Part shown: positions 1-8,433 of the stretch, in pieces | How positions within the stretch are numbered: the stretch's first letter is position 1 | How the letters are laid out: every line of letters starts with the position of its first letter | NCBI GenBank assembly: GCA_003216535.1 | Contig: QCIS01000006.1 | Span: 1 to 64,000 of the forward strand | Length of the DNA: 64,000 nt | From: Prochlorococcus sp. AG-402-N08 | GTDB taxonomy: Bacteria; Cyanobacteriota; Cyanobacteriia; PCC-6307; Cyanobiaceae | Direction: 5' to 3' | Position numbers and translations under genes: made by a program | The notes under the pieces: model-generated | The model's input: only the letters and a program-made list of their open reading frames with translations | Database searches by the model: none | Told to the model about the DNA's origin: nothing

Positions 1-1
1 A

Positions 2-472
2 TTTGTTGATGGAGTATCTGGTGCTAGGCCAGGAAAAAGAAGGAACTCAGATTTTCAAGGAATAACAAGTAAGAGTGTTAAAAAAGTAGGAAGATGGGTA
101 TCTGAAAAAGTGGATTTATTTTTTGATGAAGATAATGATGATTGGAATGATGAGAATTTTTACGATGATAACAGTGATATTAAAACATTTTCCAGAGATT
201 CAAATTCTTATGAACCTGCTAAACAGCACTCAAAAAGGCCTTTAGAAGCAGTATCTCTAAGGCAACCAAAAAATTTACAGACTACTGAGCAAAAAAAATT
301 ACCTTATGTGAAAGAGAGTAAGGACGAAGATTGGCCAGATGAAATGGATTTCAAAGTTGAAAGATGGCAAAGAGCTTCAGAAAAAGAGAATAATACTTCT
401 AGAGATCAATCAAACCAACAAGTTCAATCAAAATCAAGAAATCTTCCCAGATCAAGAAGAAGAAGAGTATAG
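2..472 (+). CDS. Hypothetical protein, 5' end outside the window
   Basis: The frame is open from base 2, so the gene starts upstream of the window; a GTG at 110 is only an internal codon. The visible part, about 156 residues, is strongly hydrophilic. It begins with a basic stretch (GARPGKRRN), then a short hydrophobic/aromatic piece (VGRWVSEKVDLFF), then an Asp/Asn-rich acidic stretch, and ends in a run of arginines (SRRRRRV). It reads as a disordered, charged C-terminal tail. I do not recognise a family. Its last 21 bases overlap the convergent chorismate lyase gene. The function is unknown; an envelope- or nucleic-acid-associated tail would be a guess. Confidence 0.7.
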   Translation, partial: FVDGVSGARPGKRRNSDFQGITSKSVKKVGRWVSEKVDLFFDEDNDDWNDENFYDDNSDIKTFSRDSNSYEPAKQHSKRPLEAVSLRQPKNLQTTEQKKLPYVKESKDEDWPDEMDFKVERWQRASEKENNTSRDQSNQQVQSKSRNLPRSRRRRV

Positions 473-994
473 TTTCGTAAATTCTTTAATTCCTGAATAG
501 CCTAATAAAGCTTCTAAATGTGGATTGAATACTTCTCTAATAATTGTTAGGGGCTTTTTGTCTCGAAAAAATCTATAATTTCTTGACCAGAATGGACCTT
601 TAAAAGAAAATTGATCCTCTAACCAATTTGAATTAACAAGTGAAATTCGGTCAACTTCTCTAAACAATTCTGATCTGTCTTGAGTCAAATTCTTCCAAAT
701 TGGTTCTTCTTTGGCTTTTAAATTTTCATTCACTTGTTCTGCATTCCACCAACTTTCAGCCCATGCTAGGTTTTTATTATTGTTTTTAATCCATACTTGT
801 CTTCTAATTAAAGGTCCATTTAACTGATTTAATTCTTTAGGACCTTCTTCAATGAATAGAGGATCTACTTCCATTGAAATTAATTTAATTTTCGTCTCTT
901 GATTAGTTAAAAGCTGTAAATGTCTAGTTGGACTTCCATCCCCAAGCAGCATTAATTTCCACGGACCAGATATTTTTGGTAATGAATTTTTCAC
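452..994 (-). CDS. Chorismate pyruvate-lyase, cyanobacterial (Ycf21/DUF98) type
   Basis: This family makes 4-hydroxybenzoate from chorismate, the ring precursor of plastoquinone. The family hallmark LGDGSPTRHLQLLT lies near the N-terminus, followed by a conserved RRQVWI, an AESWWN segment and a FREVDRIS/FWSRNYRFF C-terminal core, matching the cyanobacterial protein known as Ycf21 in plastids. The first standard start is a GTG at 994, but the frame stays open and looks coding back to a CTG at 1057 (it contains ILWEEKAS, which resembles the N-terminus of homologues), so the true start may be upstream and non-standard. It is the last gene of the leftward dnaB-mnmG run and overlaps its convergent neighbour by 21 bases. 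Confidence 0.82.
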   Translation of the reverse strand: MKNSLPKISGPWKLMLLGDGSPTRHLQLLTNQETKIKLISMEVDPLFIEEGPKELNQLNGPLIRRQVWIKNNNKNLAWAESWWNAEQVNENLKAKEEPIWKNLTQDRSELFREVDRISLVNSNWLEDQFSFKGPFWSRNYRFFRDKKPLTIIREVFNPHLEALLGYSGIKEFTKLYSSSS

Positions 995-1075
995 TAAAAA
1001 AGTAGAGGCTTTTTCTTCCCATAAAATTTTTGGTGAGTTAAAAAGTTTATTATTCAGTGCTTAGAGGGAATTCTT

Positions 1076-3043
1076 TTAAGATGATAACTTTTTTTCGACA
1101 AAAATATTTGCCTTTTCTTTTTTTATTTCTCTTATTTTTAACCAAACAAGCAATGCAGTTAAATCAGCTTTGCTAACCCCAGGAATTTTTGAAGCATCAC
1201 CAAAATTTTTTGGCTTTATCTTATTTAAATTTTCTCTAGCTTCTAAAGATAATGTCTCTATCTTTTCATAATTTATTTCTTGAGGCAGAGATTTACAGCT
1301 TTGACGATTTATTTGTTCTATGTTGTTTTTTTGTCTTTTAAGGTAACCCTCGTATTTAATATCTATTTCAACACCTTCCTGTATTGAAGAACCTAGGTTT
1401 CTTTCATTCAAATTATATTTAATTAGATCTGAATAATGAAAATTTGGTCTTTTTAAGAGTTCTTTCAAAGTTGTTGAGCCTTTGATTTTTGATCCCGTTT
1501 CTAATTCTATTTTTTTTGATATTTCATCGGTATTTTTTAAACGAGTGTTATTTAATCTAAGTTTCTCTTCTTCTAGGAGGTTCATTTTTTCTTGATAGGC
1601 CGACCATCTTTTCTCATCAATTAGCCCTATTTGATAACCTAATGGTGTTAATCTTCTATCTGCATTATCTCCTCTGAGAGTTAACCTATATTCACTCCTA
1701 CTAGTTAGTACTCTATATGGTTCTTTAAGATCTTTTGTAATTAAATCATTGATCATTGTTCCTATATAACTGCTTTCTCTAGTGAAGATTATTGGGTCTT
1801 TTTTGTTTAATTTTCTTGTTGCATTGACACCTGCAACTAATCCTTGTGCTGCAGCTTCTTCATAACCAGTAGTGCCATTAATTTGTCCGGCGCTAAATAA
1901 ATATTCAATTTCTTTCGTTTCGAGTGATGTTTGGAGCTGCGTTGCAGGTATATAGTCATACTCCACAGCATATGCTGGTCGCAACATTTTACATTCACCT
2001 AATCCAGGTAAAGTCCTTAAAAGTTCTAATTGAATATTTTCGGGTAAACCTGTAGAAAATCCTTGTACATATATTTCAGGGGTATTAATTCCTTCTGGTT
2101 CTAAGAAAATTTGATGTGATTCTTTATCAGCAAATTTGACGATTTTATCTTCAATTGATGGACAATATCTTGGCCCCTTACTATCAATAAAACCCCCGTA
2201 AATGGGAGTTAAATGTAAATTGTCTCTAATTAGTTGATGTGTTTTGGTAGTTGTTCTTGTGATATGACAACTAACTTGGGGCATATTATTTTTTATATCT
2301 GGGTCAAACGAAAAATATTTATCTGCTGCAGTACTTGGTTGAATATCTAATTCATCAAAAATGATACTTCTTTTATCAACTCTTGCTGGAGTGCCTGTTT
2401 TTAAACGTTCTGTTTTGATACCAATTTCGTGCAAATTCTGAGTAAGACCTTGTGCTGCTTGTTCGCCCGATCTACCAGCTGACATTGATTTATTTCCTAT
2501 CCATATTCTTCCTTCTAAGAACGTACCAGCTGTGATGATAACTGATCTTGCTGAATAATAACTACCAAAGAATGTTTTTACACCCTTTATTCTTTTTTTT
2601 AAGATTTTTTTTGAGTTCAATCCAATTTGTTCAGTTTTTGCAATATCCAGTTCAGTAATCATTGCTTCTTTTAAAGACAAATTATCTGTATTTTGTAGTA
2701 TTTCTATCATTCTTTTTGAGTATTCTCTTTTATCTGTCTGAGCTCTTAACGCCCATACAGCTGGGCCTCTACTTGCATTTAATATTCTTTTTTGAATAGC
2801 TGTCTCATCGGCTAATTTACCAATAATTCCACCTAATGCATCAACTTCATGAACCAACTGACTTTTTGCTGGTCCCCCAACTGCAGGGTTACACGGTTGC
2901 CAGGCAATTCTATCTAGATTGATTGTAAATAAAGCAGTAGAAAAACCTAATTTTGCTGTTGTTATAGCGGCTTCGCATCCTGCATGTCCTCCTCCAATAA
3001 CGATGACGTCAAAAGATTCATTTGTTGAGTGATGATCTTGCAT
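1076..3043 (-). CDS. mnmG: tRNA uridine-5-carboxymethylaminomethyl modification enzyme MnmG (GidA)
   Basis: MnmG is the FAD- and folate-dependent subunit that, with the GTPase MnmE, installs the carboxymethylaminomethyl group on wobble U34 of certain tRNAs. The FAD dinucleotide-binding motif [10 protein letters not shown] is at residues 17-26, followed by the family block [21 protein letters not shown], the conserved GTPARVD and the GRINGT-like segment [16 protein letters not shown]. The length (655) is normal for full-length GidA, and the helical C-terminal domain with PGVSKADL is present. The ATG start lies 12 bases downstream of dnaB on the same strand, so the two are probably co-transcribed. 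Confidence 0.97.
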   Translation of the reverse strand: MQDHHSTNESFDVIVIGGGHAGCEAAITTAKLGFSTALFTINLDRIAWQPCNPAVGGPAKSQLVHEVDALGGIIGKLADETAIQKRILNASRGPAVWALRAQTDKREYSKRMIEILQNTDNLSLKEAMITELDIAKTEQIGLNSKKILKKRIKGVKTFFGSYYSARSVIITAGTFLEGRIWIGNKSMSAGRSGEQAAQGLTQNLHEIGIKTERLKTGTPARVDKRSIIFDELDIQPSTAADKYFSFDPDIKNNMPQVSCHITRTTTKTHQLIRDNLHLTPIYGGFIDSKGPRYCPSIEDKIVKFADKESHQIFLEPEGINTPEIYVQGFSTGLPENIQLELLRTLPGLGECKMLRPAYAVEYDYIPATQLQTSLETKEIEYLFSAGQINGTTGYEEAAAQGLVAGVNATRKLNKKDPIIFTRESSYIGTMINDLITKDLKEPYRVLTSRSEYRLTLRGDNADRRLTPLGYQIGLIDEKRWSAYQEKMNLLEEEKLRLNNTRLKNTDEISKKIELETGSKIKGSTTLKELLKRPNFHYSDLIKYNLNERNLGSSIQEGVEIDIKYEGYLKRQKNNIEQINRQSCKSLPQEINYEKIETLSLEARENLNKIKPKNFGDASKIPGVSKADLTALLVWLKIREIKKEKANIFVEKKLSS

Positions 3044-3055
3044 TTTAGGAGCGAT

Positions 3056-4438
3056 TTAATTAGCTAAATTCCTAAATCTCGTAAATTGAGGTTCAAATAA
3101 TAATTTAACAGTTCCTACGGGTCCATTTCTATGTTTAGTGACAATGATTTCTGTAATTCCTCTATCTTCAGTCTCCGGATTATAGTATTCATCTCTATAA
3201 ATCATTAATACTAAATCTGCGTCTTGTTCAATAGATCCTGACTCTCTTAGATCGCTTAACATTGGTCTTTTATTTGTTCTAGACTCAACCCCTCTACTAA
3301 GCTGAGATAAAGCTACTACTGGTACTTTTAATTCTCTGGCCATGCTTTTAAGACCTCTTGTTATTCGTGAAAGTTCTTGCACTCTATTATCAGGGGTTGA
3401 TCCTTCCATCAACTGCAGATAATCAATCACAATTAATCCAAGTTCTTTTTTTTGTTCAGCTATTAATCTTCTGCACAGAGATCTCATCTCAAGAACACTT
3501 AAGTTAGGCTTGTCATCTATAAATATTGGTAATTGACCTAATGAATTGATACCCTCTCCGAGTAATGGCCATTCATCTTGCTGTAATCTTCCTGTTCTTA
3601 GCCTACCACTTTCGATTCCCACTTCCATAGAGAGCAATCTGTATGTCAACTGTTCTTTACTCATTTCAAGGCTAAATACACACACAGGTAAATCTTGAGA
3701 TTGTGCAACATTTTTAGCCAAATTAAGAACTATTGAAGTTTTCCCCATTGAAGGTCTTCCAGCAACAATTATTAAATCACTTCTTTGAAAACCTTGAGTC
3801 ATCGCATCAAGATCGTAGAAATTAACTGGAATTCCAGCTACTGAAGTACCTAATGATCTTGACTCTATTTCATTGAAAGTACTTGTAAGGATTTCAGCTG
3901 CTTGAGTCAGACCTTTTGAAGGTTTTTCTTGACTGATTTCAAATATTTTTTGCTCTGCTTTATCTAGAACTTCATTAGTATCTTGAGTTTGATCAAAACC
4001 TAGTTGAACCACTTCATTTCCAGATCTAATAAGTTGCCTTCTCATGAATTTGTCGTTAATTAAATTAGCAACTTGTTCTATGGAAGCTGTAGAGGAAACA
4101 TTTTCAACGAGTTCTACCAGTTTGCTGTTTCCTCCAATTTTTTCTAGTGATCCATTATCTGCTAACCAAGCACTCATTGATGTTAAATCAGTTGGTTTTC
4201 CCTGGGTATGTAACATTAATGCTGTTCTATAAATCTCTTGATGGGCATTTATATAAAAAGCTTCAGGTTTAATTAAGTCTGCAATTCTTCCGATCGCGTC
4301 TGGATCAAGAAGTATGCCACCAAGAACAGCTTCCTCTGCTTGGACGTTTTGAGGAGGTACTAATCCAGAATTTTCACTATTAAAATCCTTTTTAAAATTT
4401 TTATTTTGCCCATTATTTGGAAAAGGTACTGAAACCAT
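3056..4438 (-). CDS. dnaB: Replicative DNA helicase DnaB
   Basis: DnaB is the hexameric helicase that unwinds DNA ahead of the replication fork and binds primase. The N-terminal domain begins after a short Asn/Lys-rich leader (PPQNVQAEEAVLGGIL, about residue 28). The RecA-like domain carries Walker A GRPSMGKT at 227-234, Walker B LIVIDYLQLM near 335-344, and the arginine-containing RESGSIEQDADLV and KHRNGPVG motifs. At 460 residues it is standard and, unlike some cyanobacterial DnaB proteins, has no intein. It sits between rplI and mnmG on the same strand. Confidence 0.97.
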   Translation of the reverse strand: MVSVPFPNNGQNKNFKKDFNSENSGLVPPQNVQAEEAVLGGILLDPDAIGRIADLIKPEAFYINAHQEIYRTALMLHTQGKPTDLTSMSAWLADNGSLEKIGGNSKLVELVENVSSTASIEQVANLINDKFMRRQLIRSGNEVVQLGFDQTQDTNEVLDKAEQKIFEISQEKPSKGLTQAAEILTSTFNEIESRSLGTSVAGIPVNFYDLDAMTQGFQRSDLIIVAGRPSMGKTSIVLNLAKNVAQSQDLPVCVFSLEMSKEQLTYRLLSMEVGIESGRLRTGRLQQDEWPLLGEGINSLGQLPIFIDDKPNLSVLEMRSLCRRLIAEQKKELGLIVIDYLQLMEGSTPDNRVQELSRITRGLKSMARELKVPVVALSQLSRGVESRTNKRPMLSDLRESGSIEQDADLVLMIYRDEYYNPETEDRGITEIIVTKHRNGPVGTVKLLFEPQFTRFRNLAN

Positions 4439-4496
4439 ATCTTGAATTGCTTAGATATATACTCTGACTACTTTTCAAAATAATGCAACAAATTGA

Positions 4497-4952
4497 TTAA
4501 CTTGTTACTTCAATATTTACTTCTGCATTTACTTCTGGATGTAATTTTATTTTTGCAGTAAAGGAACCTAAATTATGAATATCAGGAACAGTAATGTTTC
4601 TTCTATCAATTTCTTTTTTAGTTGCCGCTTCTATTGCTTCTGCAACATCCCCATTGGTAACCGTTCCAAAAAGGACACCATCTTCTCCAACCTGTTTTTT
4701 GATAGTGAACCTACCTATTGTAGATAATGCAGTTTGGAAATCTAAAGCTTCTTGCTTTAATTTATCAGCAGCGATTTTTTCTTTTTCTTTCTTCCTTTCA
4801 ATTTGTTTAAGGACTGCTGGTGTTACATTCATTGCCTTGCCAAAGGGTAATAGAAAATTTCTTGCGAATCCAGGGGCTACTTCAACTATATCTCCTTCTT
4901 TACCTAATGATGCGATTGATTCAGTTAATGCGACTTGTACTCTTTTAGTCAT
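4497..4952 (-). CDS. rplI: 50S ribosomal protein L9
   Basis: L9 binds 23S rRNA and projects from the L1 side of the large subunit, where it helps reading-frame fidelity. The N-terminal domain contains the family pattern [24 protein letters not shown] (positions about 17-40), then the long lysine-rich connecting helix ([19 protein letters not shown]), then the C-terminal domain with [17 protein letters not shown]. The 151-residue length is normal. It lies 58 bases upstream of dnaB and 20 bases downstream of the desaturase gene, all leftward. The rplI-dnaB neighbourhood is common in bacteria. Confidence 0.97.
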   Translation of the reverse strand: MTKRVQVALTESIASLGKEGDIVEVAPGFARNFLLPFGKAMNVTPAVLKQIERKKEKEKIAADKLKQEALDFQTALSTIGRFTIKKQVGEDGVLFGTVTNGDVAEAIEAATKKEIDRRNITVPDIHNLGSFTAKIKLHPEVNAEVNIEVTS

Positions 4953-4972
4953 GAAAATATTGAACAGTATAG

Positions 4973-5911
4973 TTAATAATAAGACCTAGAGGGTAACTTT
5001 ACTTTTTTTGCAAGACCAAATTTCGCAAGAATCTTAATATGTTCCCATGTTAAATCTAACTGACCTCTAAATAATCCTTGTTTTGCCGAATTGGGAAATG
5101 CATGATGATTATTATGCCAACCTTCTCCAAATGTTAGTGCCGCAACCCACGCATTGTTTTTAGATGAATCGCCACTTTCAAATGGAGCTTTACCCCAACA
5201 ATGCGTCGCGGAGTTTACTAGCCAAGTTACGTGATAAACAACCACAAGTCTCAATGGAATTCCCCAAAGGACTAGAGCCCATCCTCCAACTCCTAATTTT
5301 TGACCTATTGCGTACAAAGAAAGTCCAATAGGAATTTGTAAGAGTAAAAAATATTTATTTAGAAATCTATAGTATGGATCCTTGATTAAATCTGCACTTA
5401 GTTTTGGAACTGCTTTTAGTGCTTCAACGTCTTTAAACATCCAACCCATATGACTCCACCAAAAGCCCCTTTTACTATTGTGATGATCTACTTCAGTATC
5501 TGAAAAAGAGTGGTGATGCCTATGTAAACCTACCCAATCTATTGGTCCATGCTGGCAACTTATAGCTCCACAGGTAGCAAAAAATCTTTCTAACCATCTT
5601 GGAACAATGAATGATCTGTGTGATAACAATCTGTGATATCCAAGAGTGACTCCTAAACAAGCAGTTACCCAATAAAAAAATAATAATGAAGTGACTGCAG
5701 GGAGACTCCAAAATTTTGGTTGTATAGCTAAAAGAGAAAGAATATGAATTGCAAGCATGAAAACTATTGTTCCCCAAGTTTTATGTAGTCTTGGAGGATA
5801 TCTTTTTGAATGGCTGGAAGGTTCCAGTAATTTTTCTGAGAGTTCTATAGCTTTTTCAGCTGGAACAGGTTTTTTTAATTTTGCTGTTTCTTGGAAAATC
5901 ACTGAGTTCAT
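4973..5911 (-). CDS. desC: Acyl-lipid delta-9 fatty acid desaturase
   Basis: This is an integral membrane di-iron desaturase that introduces the first double bond into lipid-bound fatty acids, helping thylakoid and plasma membrane fluidity. All three histidine boxes are present: HRLLSH at 93-98, HRHHH at 130-134 and HNNHH at 266-270, with hydrophobic segments around 45-90 and 180-230. The layout matches the delta-9 (DesC/stearoyl-CoA desaturase) class rather than delta-12. About 40 polar N-terminal residues precede the first membrane segment. The gene is divergent from the neighbour at 5987 and heads the leftward run into rplI and dnaB. Delta-9 specificity is inferred from motif pattern. Confidence 0.88.
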   Translation of the reverse strand: MNSVIFQETAKLKKPVPAEKAIELSEKLLEPSSHSKRYPPRLHKTWGTIVFMLAIHILSLLAIQPKFWSLPAVTSLLFFYWVTACLGVTLGYHRLLSHRSFIVPRWLERFFATCGAISCQHGPIDWVGLHRHHHSFSDTEVDHHNSKRGFWWSHMGWMFKDVEALKAVPKLSADLIKDPYYRFLNKYFLLLQIPIGLSLYAIGQKLGVGGWALVLWGIPLRLVVVYHVTWLVNSATHCWGKAPFESGDSSKNNAWVAALTFGEGWHNNHHAFPNSAKQGLFRGQLDLTWEHIKILAKFGLAKKVKLPSRSYY

Positions 5912-5960
5912 GATATTGAAATAATATTTTCAAAATTACCGATATGTAATATTATCATAC

Positions 5961-5966
5961 TATACT
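5961..5966 (+). promoter_or_regulatory. Candidate -10 box for the gene at 5987
   Basis: TATACT lies in the 75-base divergent gap between desC and the rightward hypothetical gene, about 20 bases upstream of the GTG start. No convincing -35 box is seen, which is usual for this AT-rich lineage. Confidence 0.35.
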
Positions 5967-5986
5967 ATTGATAAGTTTAATTATCT

Positions 5987-6685
5987 GTGAGTCTCGGATA
6001 TCGCGATAAATTATCTAGAGGTCGAAGGGCTATGGCTCATTTGATACACCTCTGGCATGAAAGAAATGGATGGTCGCACAGAGTTTTACCATTACTTTCT
6101 GAAGTTCTTGATTTAGGTAAAGTACATAATTCGCAAATTTCTAATCTTAGGAATGGGAAGTTATCTTCGCCAGGTCCTGAAGTTTTTCTTGCTTTAGCTC
6201 AAGTTAATACGATTCTTGATCAAGGTATAGAAAAAATCAGGGATCGTTTTGAAAGTGATTACCCAGAGTTATGGAAATCTTTGGAAGAGTCTGCATTACC
6301 CCTAAAAAATGATTATGGTAATCCATTGTCGGCCGGGGAGTTATTCGAGATCTTTTCAGGATTAAAATCTCTACCTTCATCTTTTGACTGGTACATAGAA
6401 GATGAAGAAGCTTCTGCTTTAAGTGATGCTCTTTCAGTGCATTTTTGTCAGAATAAGGCTTGGAGATCATGTAAAATTCAGGTAATGGAAGCTTATGCTG
6501 TCAATAAATCTGCCCGTAGAGAACGTTTTGCTGAGGTAATAGCAGGAATTAGAGATTATACGGCAGAAGAATTAGATGGAGAACTACTTGATTTATATGA
6601 GGCTTCAAAAAAACTTTCTTATTTTCAGGGTAGGGGGCCTAATGCTTTCCTCGCAGAATTAAGAAATTTAGCTTCCGAAAAATAA
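5987..6685 (+). CDS. Conserved hypothetical protein with XRE-like helix-turn-helix N-terminus
   Basis: I cannot name a characterised family. Residues about 22-70 read like a lambda-repressor/XRE helix-turn-helix: a WSHRVLPLLSEVL helix, then HNSQISNLRNGK (resembling the recognition helix plus turn of XRE proteins), then PGPEVFLALAQVN. The remaining 160 residues are soluble, acidic and helical with no cysteine cluster or membrane segment. The start chosen is the GTG at 5987; an ATG at 6032 would remove the first 15 residues. It is 18 bases upstream of the PLP lyase-like gene and may be transcribed with it and gcvHP. DNA binding is an inference from pattern only. Confidence 0.6.
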   Translation: MSLGYRDKLSRGRRAMAHLIHLWHERNGWSHRVLPLLSEVLDLGKVHNSQISNLRNGKLSSPGPEVFLALAQVNTILDQGIEKIRDRFESDYPELWKSLEESALPLKNDYGNPLSAGELFEIFSGLKSLPSSFDWYIEDEEASALSDALSVHFCQNKAWRSCKIQVMEAYAVNKSARRERFAEVIAGIRDYTAEELDGELLDLYEASKKLSYFQGRGPNAFLAELRNLASEK

Positions 6686-6703
6686 CATGAGTTTTCATAA
6701 TAA

Positions 6704-7996
6704 ATGACACTAAACAATAACTTAAAACTGGCTGAAAACGCTGTTCTTTCTGTAGAAGAAAGTTTAAGTGAAGTTTTCCAAGAGAGATCCAATCAGGTTT
6801 TCAAGAAATTAGAAAATATTTTGACAATTTTTAAGGAAGAAAAAGTTTCTACTAGTCATTTCAATCAATCTTCTGGTAGTGGTCATGGCGATATATCTAG
6901 AGAAAAAATTGATGCCGTTTTCGCAAGATTGTTTCTTGCTGAAAAGGCAGCTGTGAGGATGCAGTTTGTAAGTGGAACTCATGCAATAAGTTCTGTCTTA
7001 TTTGGAATTCTTAGGCCTGGGGATGTCATGTTATCTCTTACAGGACAACCATATGATACGTTAGAAGAAGTGATAGGAATAAGGGGGGGAGGTAAAGGCT
7101 CACTTAAAGATTTTGAAATTAAATATAAGCAAATAAATATCTGTGAGAATTTTGATTCTTTTGAAGAAAAGATTGTTCATTTTTTTCAAGAAAATTCATG
7201 CAAATTAGTATTTATACAAAAAAGTTGTGGTTATAGTTGGAGAAAATCTCTTACCAATCATGAGATAGAGAAAATTTGCAGTCTGATTCATTCTCTTGAT
7301 CCTAACTGCATATGTTTTGTTGATAACTGTTATGGGGAGCTGGTTGAAGATAGTGAACCAATTTCTAAAGGGGCAAATATAATTGCTGGATCATTGATTA
7401 AAAATTTGGGAGGAACAATCGTTCCTACTGGTGGGTACGTTGCTGGAGATGTAGAGTTAGTTGAGATGGCATGTTCTAGACTAACCTCACCAGGTATTGG
7501 TTCTTCTGCAGGAATAAATTTTGGACTAGGAAGATTAATTTTGCAGGGTTTGTTTTTAGCACCACAAATTGTTCACGAATCACTAAAAGGTGCTGATATG
7601 GTTGCAGCAGTCTTTAAAAATTTGGGATTTAAGGTTTTACCAGAGCCAGCAACTTATAGATCTGATCTTATTCAGTCAGTAAGATTGAATAATCCTGATT
7701 TGGTACAAAAAGTTTGTCAATCTTTTCAAAATTCTTCACCAGTAGATTCTTTTCTGAAAGTTGTTCCATCATCAATGGATGGATACGATTCAAAATTATT
7801 AATGGCAGGCGGTACATTTATTGAAGGTAGTACAAGTGAATTTTCTGCAGATGCTCCTCTAAGAGATCCTTATAATATTTTTGTTCAAGGTGGTTCTCAC
7901 ATAGCTCACATCAAAATTGCATTAATTCGATTATTATCTGAATTATTAGAGGAAAAATTAATTTCAAAGGATTCTCTACTTCCTTTATCTACTTAA
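6704..7996 (+). CDS. PLP-dependent methionine gamma-lyase-like protein (often labelled aluminium resistance)
   Basis: This belongs to the fold-type I PLP enzyme family annotated as methionine gamma-lyase-like or aluminium resistance protein. Visible hallmarks are SSGSGHGDISREKIDAVFARLF near residues 56-77, VSGTHAISSVLFG at 89-101, the aspartate of FVDNCYGE (207), and the presumed PLP lysine K233 in GSLIKNLGG. The 430-residue length fits the family. The substrate is not established; the aluminium label comes from an old phenotype and the lyase label from homology. It lies 2 bases upstream of gcvH, so it is very probably co-transcribed with the glycine cleavage genes. Confidence 0.85.
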   Translation: MTLNNNLKLAENAVLSVEESLSEVFQERSNQVFKKLENILTIFKEEKVSTSHFNQSSGSGHGDISREKIDAVFARLFLAEKAAVRMQFVSGTHAISSVLFGILRPGDVMLSLTGQPYDTLEEVIGIRGGGKGSLKDFEIKYKQINICENFDSFEEKIVHFFQENSCKLVFIQKSCGYSWRKSLTNHEIEKICSLIHSLDPNCICFVDNCYGELVEDSEPISKGANIIAGSLIKNLGGTIVPTGGYVAGDVELVEMACSRLTSPGIGSSAGINFGLGRLILQGLFLAPQIVHESLKGADMVAAVFKNLGFKVLPEPATYRSDLIQSVRLNNPDLVQKVCQSFQNSSPVDSFLKVVPSSMDGYDSKLLMAGGTFIEGSTSEFSADAPLRDPYNIFVQGGSHIAHIKIALIRLLSELLEEKLISKDSLLPLST

Positions 7997-7998
7997 TC

Positions 7999-8388
7999 AT
8001 GTCTTACCAGTTTCCAGACAACCTCAATTATGCTGATACTCATGAATATGTCTTGGAAGAAAACGGATTATTAAAAATTGGAGTTAGTGAATTTGCTATA
8101 GATCAATTAGGAGATATTGTTTTTGTTGAATTAGCTGATCAAGGGGCGACTTTAGAGAAAGGTGAGACTTTTGGAACAATAGAATCAGTTAAGGCCGTTG
8201 AGGAAGTCTATTTGCCTTTTTCAGGGGAAATAGTATCAGTAAATGAAAGTGTTATTGACAACCCTGAGCTTTTACAGAATGATCCGATTGGAGACGGTTG
8301 GCTAGTCATTTTGAAACCAGAATCAAAAGCATCAATTGCTGATTTGATGACTTCTAAGGAATATCAATCAAAGGTTGTACCAAAATAA
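7999..8388 (+). CDS. gcvH: Glycine cleavage system H protein
   Basis: GcvH is the lipoylated carrier that shuttles the aminomethyl intermediate between the P, T and L proteins of glycine cleavage. The lipoyl domain is complete: GVSEFAIDQLGDIVFVELP-like strand region at 28-46 and the lipoyl-lysine site IESVKAVEEV with K65. The length of 129 residues is typical. It is placed 2 bases after the PLP lyase-like gene and 45 bases before gcvP. The pathway releases CO2, ammonia and a one-carbon unit on folate and handles photorespiratory glycine in cyanobacteria. No gcvT is in the window. Confidence 0.97.
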   Translation: MSYQFPDNLNYADTHEYVLEENGLLKIGVSEFAIDQLGDIVFVELADQGATLEKGETFGTIESVKAVEEVYLPFSGEIVSVNESVIDNPELLQNDPIGDGWLVILKPESKASIADLMTSKEYQSKVVPK

Positions 8389-8433
8389 GGCAAACTTTTT
8401 AAAAAGAGCTATTTTAAAGAAAAATATTTTAAT

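Noticed and set aside
3056-4438. Intein in DnaB (also considered for DnaX)
   Set aside because: Both proteins are collinear with intein-free family members and have normal length, with no N/C-extein splice motifs seen.
4594-4989. Long open frame antisense to rplI (and similar frames antisense to desC, gcvP, dnaX, mutS and ahcY)
   Set aside because: These mirror conserved genes on the other strand, show no family likeness and have composition expected from the reverse reading of the real genes.
8395-8406. CTTTTTAAAAAG palindrome between gcvH and gcvP
   Set aside because: Simple A/T palindrome with a 2-base loop; no T-run follows and gcvP is clearly meant to be transcribed with gcvH.
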